From Melampsora larici-populina 98AG31 (taxonomy: Eukaryota > Basidiomycota > Pucciniomycetes > Pucciniales > Melampsoraceae): 13,848 nt of DNA. The translations under genes were made by a program, and so were the position numbers. The stretch covers positions 3,837,439-3,851,286 of the forward strand of contig NW_006768766.1 of the NCBI RefSeq assembly GCF_000204055.1, given 5' to 3'. The notes beneath the pieces are model-generated. The model did no database searches and was not told where the DNA came from. It saw only the letters and a program-made list of their open reading frames with translations. Below, piece after piece: positions 8,046 to 13,848 of the stretch. Within the stretch, counting starts at the first letter, position 1. The number at the start of each line of letters is the position of its first letter.

Positions 8046-8266
8046 AATTTTTGATGAGTGAACACGCTGAAATCCCGGCTAATCTCCAAGAGATTTGCAT
8101 TGGAAGCATGTGACGTAAACAATTAACGGAGTTTATAGTTCATAGATGCGTTAAGGTTTGTACTGAATAGAAGCAAGTACATTGAAATCTGAATGACAAG
8201 AAATGGGGGCACCGAATTCAGAGGGAGGGGTGCTGGTCAGAGCTCTGAACACGATGCCCAGAGAGA
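8046..8266 (+). other. Non-coding stretch between the recombinase gene and repeat B1
   Basis: There is no coding frame. The only structure seen is a perfect 12-base palindrome, TCAGAGCTCTGA at 8237-8248, just before B1. It would be the recombinase 3' untranslated region. Confidence 0.6.
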
Positions 8267-8553
8267 GGGGTCTGACAGCTCCTATCCTCTGCATCCGGTA
8301 GGAATCCCCCCCTCAGGCCTCTCATCCTTTTACTGGATTACTCAAGGCAAACAATGACCCTTGAGAGTCTAGTTGAAGACCCGAGAGAGGCCCCGAGGGG
8401 CCCCCCCAAACCACTTGTCTCCCCTCCTAGACTAAACCAATAGCCTAGAAGGGACGGCAAGTAATGGGATTCTAGTAGAGGTCCGACACTGCAGTCCCAA
8501 CCTTACAGAGAGCATATTGCTCAAGCTATGCTCACACTCCAATAGAGGAGTAG
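8267..8553 (+). repeat. Split direct repeat B1 (internal)
   Basis: A 287-base repeat matching 8795-9081 with four substitutions and no gaps. It joins A2 directly, so the B1/A2 joint equals the circle junction of the element. It holds nested dyads: AGTCTAG/CTAGACT (8366-8372/8427-8433) around GGCCCCGAGGGGCC (8389-8402). Confidence 0.93.
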
Positions 8554-8779
8554 ATGGAAGGTTCGGACAAGGCACGCAGTTGGGACCTATGTCTACGGGG
8601 TGGAGTGTGAGCACACGGAGGATAGCGTAAGTACATAACGACTTAACAGTTATGTACTCGAACCAGATGGAGCTTGAATTTTCCGTGTACAGGAAAATCT
8701 CACGCTTCCAAGTTCTGAATACGCTACTCCTCCGCAAGCTCAAAACTCTAAACTTTGATCATCAATCAAAATTTCAACA
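8554..8779 (+). repeat. Split direct repeat A2 (internal)
   Basis: Second copy of the 226-base A repeat, immediately after B1. A 15-base C-rich spacer (8780-8794) separates it from B2. In models for PAT/Ngaro replication the B1-A2 block serves as template for joining the two ends of the copied DNA. Confidence 0.93.
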
Positions 8780-8794
8780 CCCACCCACCAACCC

Positions 8795-9081
8795 GGGGTC
8801 TGACAGCTCCTATCCTCTGCATCCGGTAGGAATCCCCCCCTCAGGCCTCTCATCCTTTTACTGGATTACTCAAGGCAAACGATGACCCTTGAGAGTCTAG
8901 TTGAAGACCCGAGAGAGGCCCCGAGGGGCCCCCCCAAACCACTCGTCTCCCCTCCTAGACTAAACCGATAGCCTAGAAGGGACGGCAAGTGATGGGATTC
9001 TAGTAGAGGTCCGACACTGCAGTCCCAACCTTACAGAGAGCATATTGCTCAAGCTATGCTCACACTCCAATAGAGGAGTAG
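8795..9081 (+). repeat. Split direct repeat B2 (right end of the element)
   Basis: Terminal copy of the 287-base B repeat. It ends GAGGAGTAG at 9081, and the next base (A, 9082) belongs to the shared GA core. Transcription termination or polyadenylation should fall here, but no clear AATAAA was seen. Confidence 0.93.
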
Positions 9082-9625
9082 AAAGATGATCAATCATACA
9101 CAAAGAACAATACTAATCTTTACGAGCCAAAGTGATCATTTCCTGATGTTTAAGACCATATCATGGTATATTTAAAGCGTCTTCAAATATCTATACCAGT
9201 CTTGACTCTATAGTGAAAGTATCTGACAACAGATTTTAAGAAAATATTAAACCTTATCACTCAACTGGTATGATTCTCTATTTCAGATCTTTTTCTTTGC
9301 CAACAGTCAAATTAATGCTGGCCATATGTAGATCCCATGAAGCTAAAGTGGAATGACAAAGCGGATTTAAGTGATGTTTAGAATGCATGAATTCAGTGAC
9401 GTCAAGAGACGAAAGAGATGAACTCTGATGAACTGCGAAGAGTAAGACTAGATATTTGAGTTGATGATCATGCATCACATCAAGCTGAGGTTGAAGCACA
9501 AGATATTCCTGGTGGAGAGCAGGAGATGCAAGACCGAGTCATGGTGAAGATAATGAATCCATTATCCCGGCAATTGATTTTAACCTCTACCTGACCAGAG
9601 TAAGATGATATACGGTGTACGTATA
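9082..9625. other. Intergenic sequence, nothing recognised
   Basis: AT-rich sequence with no sustained coding frame on either strand. Short minus-strand ORFs at 9278-9499 and 9480-9677 lack any motif and are treated as chance. Confidence 0.5.
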
Positions 9626-9788
9626 GACTCATAATGACATATAAACATGACATGGATAAAACATGTAATTTTTCCATGTCATGTTTGGTCGAAATTCATC
9701 CCCAAGCCAAATACCGTACGACACGACTCATACTGACACACATCGACATGGATTTTTGATTTACAAATCCCATGTCATAACATGAGTC
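9626..9788. repeat. Palindrome-rich block, possibly a miniature element
   Basis: The ends are inverted relatives: GACTCATAATGACAT (9626-9640) and ATGTCATAACATGAGTC (9772-9788). Inside, AAACATGACATGGA (9643-9656) is a perfect 14-base inverted partner of TCCATGTCATGTTT (9673-9686), extended by AAAA/TTTT across one bulge, leaving a 7-base loop. GACATGGATTT and AAATCCCATGTC form a further imperfect dyad near 9745-9778. The motif TCATAMTGACA recurs at about 9629, 9728 and 9818. No coding capacity. It may be a MITE-like element or tandem relics; no target-site duplication was identified. Confidence 0.45.
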
Positions 9789-9907
9789 ATGGCGGATGGT
9801 CTGACGGCCGAGAAGTGTCATACTGACAAACAACATGACACCATATCACATCTAATAGCTTTACCCGATTCACCACCGGTACATAGGTTTCATATATGCC
9901 TTTTGTT

Positions 9908-9914
9908 TATATAT
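9908..9914 (+). promoter_or_regulatory. Possible TATA box of the alpha-kinase gene
   Basis: TATATAT lies 122 bases before the ATG at 10036, within a pyrimidine-rich stretch typical of a fungal promoter. It is a weak call based only on motif and distance. Confidence 0.3.
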
Positions 9915-10035
9915 CCACTCTTTTGCCGCACCTTTCAAATTGTATCACTAGACTTTGGTCACATATCACAAAATAACATAAGCCATCTATCATCTTCATA
10001 TTACCACAACCCCTTCATAAACATATTCCGTGAAG

Positions 10036-12386
10036 ATGTCTAGCATCTGCAAAAAATGCCACATTAACTTAGTCGAACAACAATACACCCAATTCAAAAT
10101 ATGTGGAGACTGCCTCAAGAAGCTTAGCGATGATGTACCACCTGCCACTACCACCGCCAATAATCCGCCAAGTGCTTCCGGAAATCATGCATTTAATAAT
10201 CACATATCAGTAGTAGACAAGAAGAGGGATTCACAGGCACTTCGAAACCACTTTGCTGCAGCAAAATCACAGCAACGTCAAGGGCTCTCATCTTTGTCTT
10301 CTGCTTCAAATCAACCAAAAACAACAGCCACTCGACAATCATACACTTTCACTGCGAAGTTGGCAATGTATCACCGTGGCCGTATCAGTCAAACATTCTT
10401 TCCTCACCATGCAGCAAAAATTGAAATGACAATCACTGGAGTTGAATCTGATCAGCTTCTCTGGATCAAAACTTGCCGTCAAATCTTTGAACAGTTTTCT
10501 AATGAAATACAAGACATAAGGAACAACATTCCAACATATCCACTCTTCTTCCAATCTGATTACTTCTATATCACATCAACTACTCGTCCTCCTGTTAAAA
10601 TCACCGCTGAAAAGATCAAAGAATATCTCAGTAACACGCGTAATGGACTTGAGCTTATCTTCGAGGGCGATAAACACGACAAGGATTATCCTCCAGCCAA
10701 AGAAAAGCTAAAAAAAAAGAAAGTAACTAGAAAAAACAAACACACCAAAAAACAAAACGAACCTTCAACTTCTGAAGAAGAACTTGATAGTGTTTCCAGC
10801 TCAGAGTCCTGTGTAAAAAAGCGAGCAAAGAAAACTAAATACAATGCACCAGCCTCTTCTTCAACCAAGATTTCAGATGATTCCAGCCCAGAAACTCTAG
10901 AACTACCAAGCAACATTCTTACAATACAAGACCAACACAAGAAGAAACTATCCGTCTCAACCTCGTCTCAAAATCAAAATTCTCAGGCCAATCTCATGGC
11001 TTTCTTACCTTCAAGTACTAAAACGAATACATTCACCTCAAACAACGGATCAACACACATCATTCCAAGTCTTATACACAACATACCTATCTTAAAAACC
11101 GACTACAACCACCAAACAAAATTCACCACTCAGAAAGGTTTCAACTCGCTTCTTACAGTAAACAATCATTCTCTCGGTTGTATTGATAACAATATGCTCA
11201 CATTGACAAATGAGGAATCCATTGGTGGGAATTCCTAGATTTTCTATCTTTGTCTATCTTCCAAATGCTAATTACCACCTTGTTAGGCGCCTTATCCACA
11301 TTCAACAATCTTGGTATCACGGAATTTGCCACACCTTTTCCAGTAATATCTCCCTCAACACCTTCTACACCGATCAAGCTTATTCATGGACAAAAGCTGG
11401 TGCTCAAAGTTGATCCAAGTACCAAGTACCCAGGTTGGACGCCTGTCAATTTTAAATATCATGTATTTACTGATCAAGAGATAGGTAGAGGATCTTGTCG
11501 AATATGTTATAATGCACTTGGTGAAATGAATGGAAATGTTTGTAAGATGGTTGCAAAGCAGCTCATAACAAATGACACTGTTGGAAAAGAACTTCTACAT
11601 CCATATACCCAAACTCAGCAAGTTTATATGGCTGTATCAAAGTATTTGAAGAAATTTCAGGCAGCGTGTGCCTCTTCAAAAGATAAACCACTCATAGATA
11701 TAATCGCAAAATTACAGGTATGTATCATTAAATGACTTATATATATATATCAAACAACTGACATATATATTCTTTTTAGGTTGTCAACTCATTTGTGGCA
11801 TATAGTGGAAAGCATGATGATCTTGATCCAAAGAATATCTGGTTTTTTGAAGAATCACTAGTTGATCAAGGGAAATTCCAGAAATACACTTCAAATGTAT
11901 ATTTCAAAACACGACAAGTTGGAGATCCAATTCACCTATGCATTGCCGCCTTCACCCACTATGTTTACAAGATTACATCACATAAACGTTTGGTTGCTGA
12001 TTTACAAGGATCTGGTCTATATTTGACAGACCCGTTGATCCTCGATTCAAGGTGAGATAACATTCTGTTTTTTAACCAAATCATTTAGAATAAACTCAGG
12101 AATGGTTATGTTCTATTCTTTTAGGAATGCTTGGGTTGCTGAAACAAATACAGCAGAGCAGGGGTTCACCAACTTTGAGGACCAACATCGCTGTTATCCA
12201 CTCTGTTGTCAATTAGGTCTTCCATTCCTTCCAAATCAATCATCTTCCCAAGATCATGAACAGAACCACGATAATGATTACATTGCTGAACATGTCAAAA
12301 ACGGTGGTCGGCTTGATTGGAGTGAAAGTATGGCATCTTTGAATAACCTTCTGGAAGACAGAGATCGGGATGAATCACCACTATAG
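10036..12386 (+). CDS. Zinc-ribbon alpha-type protein kinase, four exons
   Basis: Exons: 10036-11224, 11287-11717, 11780-12051, 12125-12386 (2,154 coding bases, 717 residues). Introns are 62, 62 and 73 bases. Donors are GTGGGA (weak), GTATGT and GTGAGA; acceptors are TTGTTAG, TTTTTAG and CTTTTAG. Every junction keeps the frame. The N-terminus has a zinc ribbon, Cys5-x2-Cys8-x14-Cys23-x2-Cys26. Residues 30-105 are Ser/Asn-rich; 200-390 are Lys/Ser-rich and probably disordered. The kinase domain covers about 450-670: a Gly-rich GRGSC, likely ATP-binding Lys487 (KMVAK), FFEES and KYTSN, DLQGSG with Asp614, LTDP with Asp624, and the zinc site His600, His652-x-Cys654-x3-Cys658. These are hallmarks of the alpha-kinase family (myosin heavy chain kinase / eEF2 kinase type), which phosphorylates Ser/Thr. 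All key residues are present, so it is probably active. Substrate unknown. The ATG at 10036 is chosen over the in-frame GTG at 10030. Confidence 0.85.
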
Positions 12387-13022
12387 AGTAACAATTTAGA
12401 TCATTTATTGACCATTTTTCTATAACTCTTGATTTTACATTCTCTTCTTTGAGTAACTCCATTGTGCTTATGAACTAAAAAAACCTATGTTGCCTATCAT
12501 TGTTGTTCCTTTTCAATCTTTGACTCAAAAAAGCACAGAAATGCAGTGTTTAAATGGAATTGTTCTAAACAGCATTTAGTCACAATGTAATTCATTTTGA
12601 AATTTGAAATTCAAAATCAAACTTTTAAAACCAACTCCCGTCAATATACCTCCTAATCAACCCTTCCCAACTACCAACTCAAACATTTCATCTTTCAATT
12701 TTCTTTATTTGGGTAAGTATTTCAACTCCTTCTATCTTTGAATTACTCACATTATTCATCTTGGAACTCTTTTGTCCTCAATCACAATTCCACCTAAAAA
12801 CTATTCAAATCAAACCAAAGAAACCACTGACATTCGATTTTCCCCAAATCACAATTTCATTTGACTCTAATCAATCTAGTTCATAATCAAACTGTTTTCT
12901 TCCTCATGTATAGTAATCTTCATTGATTAGTTCATCACATTTACACTGACTATCTTTGTTTTTGAATTTTCATAGTTATCGGTTAGGAAAAGATTCAGTC
13001 AACTTGAATCAACCTGACTCAA
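12387..13022. other. AT-rich intergenic sequence 3' of the alpha-kinase gene
   Basis: No coding frame was seen. It has pyrimidine-rich stretches and one perfect 8-base dyad, ATTTTGAA (12594-12601) with TTCAAAAT (12610-12617). It presumably includes the kinase 3' untranslated region; no exact AATAAA was identified close to the stop codon. Confidence 0.5.
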
Positions 13023-13352
13023 TTGTTTCCATTTGATTTAATCTAAAACAATCACTTCCAAGCGATTCAACCGAATTGAATCGTTCTCATTTGATTAAAC
13101 CAAAATCGATTCGTTCTCATTCGATTAACGAAAATCGAATCGTTCTCATTCGATTAACGAATATCGAATCGTTCTCATTCGATCAACGAAAATCGAATCG
13201 TTTTCATTTGATTCCAAGGATTCTTTCCATTTGATTCAACCGAAACGAATCGTTTCCATTTGATTCATTCTTTCCATTTGATTCAACCGAAACGAATCGT
13301 TTCCATTTGATTCAACTAAATCGAATTGTTTTCATTCGATTCAACTGAAATC
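13023..13352. repeat. Minisatellite with about 29-base period
   Basis: The core TCGTTCTCATTCGATT and variants (TTGTTTCCATTTGATT) recur with starts near 13023, 13081, 13111, 13140, 13169, 13198, 13221, 13250, 13268, 13297 and 13326. Most steps are 29 or 30 bases; two are shorter (23 and 18). Central units are nearly identical, flanking ones are degenerate. Each central unit is itself a dyad, AATCGA ... TCGATT. No open frame spans it. Confidence 0.85.
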
Positions 13353-13648
13353 AATCATCTTAACATCTAGCTGTCTATTCAAATCAAATTAGATTCATAT
13401 AAACTCAAAACTCTTATTCTCAATTACTTCAAATTAATCAAATTATTGGATATTTAGATCATCTATTTAAATCATGATCATCATGTGAGATCAAACTTCA
13501 TTCCTTCTTCCATGATGGTCAGATACTAGTACATAAAGGCAGAAGTCTCACAGGTCAATTGGATAGAGGATGGAATCAGATCTTGCATGTTCATTCTTCA
13601 CTTGTGAATGCGGAACTACTTGATCTCCATTCCTCTATCAAATTGGCT
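13353..13648. other. AT-rich sequence without recognised genes
   Basis: There is no convincing coding region. A short ORF at 13559-13804 shows no motif and biased composition only. A small ATCATGAT dyad lies near 13471. Confidence 0.45.
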
Positions 13649-13786
13649 TTGGATTATGATGATCTATGGTCACTGCTGAGGTTCAACTGTACTTGTCCTC
13701 CCCAAGGCTGGGTTGGCTTCACACACCAGATTCTTGTGGGTAGGGTTCAACACAGACCTTATGCAAGCCTAATCATCATAATCCAA
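13649..13786. repeat. 138-base segment bounded by 15-base perfect inverted repeats
   Basis: TTGGATTATGATGAT (13649-13663) is the exact reverse complement of ATCATCATAATCCAA (13772-13786). The inner 108 bases are GC-richer than the surroundings and contain a repeated GGTTCAAC. It could be a terminal-inverted-repeat element or part of a larger repeat running off the window. No flanking duplication was recognised. Confidence 0.5.
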
Positions 13787-13848
13787 GTGTGGGATGGAAG
13801 CTGAAAGTGGGTTACTATCTGACTGTGAGGGATCTTGAGCTGATGATC

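Larger units (their letters stand above)
1361..9081 (+). mobile_element. Ngaro-like tyrosine-recombinase retrotransposon (DIRS order), full length
   Basis: A 7,721-base element that carries Gag-like, RT/RNase H and tyrosine recombinase genes on the plus strand, bounded by split direct repeats in the order A1, genes, B1, A2, B2. This arrangement is diagnostic of PAT/Ngaro-type elements of the DIRS order and differs from LTR elements, which have an integrase and two LTRs. No methyltransferase domain is visible, which favours Ngaro. There is no target-site duplication. The bases GA occur at the left end (1360-1361), at the B1/A2 joint (8553-8554) and at the right end (9081-9082), so the empty site would read tgtGAaag. 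RT/RNase H and recombinase frames are open, but ORF1 carries an in-frame TGA and a probable frameshift, so this copy is probably not autonomous unless complemented. The near-identical repeats suggest a recent insertion. Confidence 0.92.

Noticed and set aside
1361..9081. LTR retrotransposon or Crypton
   Set aside because: There is no pair of full terminal repeats flanking the genes in LTR order, and no protease or DDE integrase. The presence of RT/RNase H rules out a Crypton.
11736..11770. TATATATA-rich stretch as a promoter
   Set aside because: It lies inside kinase intron 2, bounded by GTATGT and TTTTTAG.
13559..13804. 81-codon plus-strand ORF near the window end
   Set aside because: It starts on a non-ATG context, has no motif and spans the inverted-repeat segment.

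Overview
The window looks like part of a filamentous basidiomycete genome, most likely a rust fungus (Pucciniales). This is inference. It rests on short spliceosomal introns of about 60-100 bases with GTATGT/GTAAGT donors, a multi-exon gene for a small cysteine-rich protein that starts with a signal peptide, an alpha-kinase gene of a kind I recall as abundant in rusts, and an intact fungal-type Ngaro (tyrosine-recombinase) retrotransposon. No rRNA, tRNA or CRISPR array was seen.

Layout. Bases 1-1360 hold a tentative small secreted protein gene (about 244-1086). Bases 1361-9081 are one complete 7.7 kb Ngaro-like element of the DIRS order. It has split direct repeats in the order A1 (1361-1586), coding region, B1 (8267-8553), A2 (8554-8779), B2 (8795-9081). 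A1 and A2 match at 224 of 226 bases, and B1 and B2 at 283 of 287. The coding region has a Gag-like ORF1 (1658-4824, split by a 1.1 kb probable intron and damaged by a frameshift and an in-frame TGA), an intact reverse transcriptase/RNase H ORF (to 6982) and an intact tyrosine recombinase ORF (6915-8045). There is no methyltransferase domain, which fits Ngaro rather than DIRS1 or PAT. The element has no target-site duplication. Its two ends and the internal B1/A2 joint share a 2-base GA, as expected for a circular DNA inserted by a tyrosine recombinase.

Bases 9082-10035 are intergenic, with a palindrome-rich block (9626-9788). Bases 10036-12386 encode a four-exon, 717-residue protein with an N-terminal CxxC-x14-CxxC zinc ribbon, a low-complexity linker and a C-terminal alpha-kinase domain with its zinc site and catalytic residues. 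Bases 12387-13848 are AT-rich and apparently non-coding. They contain a 29-base-period minisatellite (about 13023-13352) and a 138-base segment bounded by 15-base perfect inverted repeats.

How it works together. In the retroelement, Gag would package the RNA, RT/RNase H would copy it, the B1-A2 joint would template end joining into a circle, and the recombinase would insert the circle. The most notable observations are three. A consensus splice donor overlaps the gag stop codon, and removing its intron would fuse Gag to RT in frame. The A repeat can fold into a three-helix structure. A 12-base complementarity between A and B could bring the two RNA ends together.
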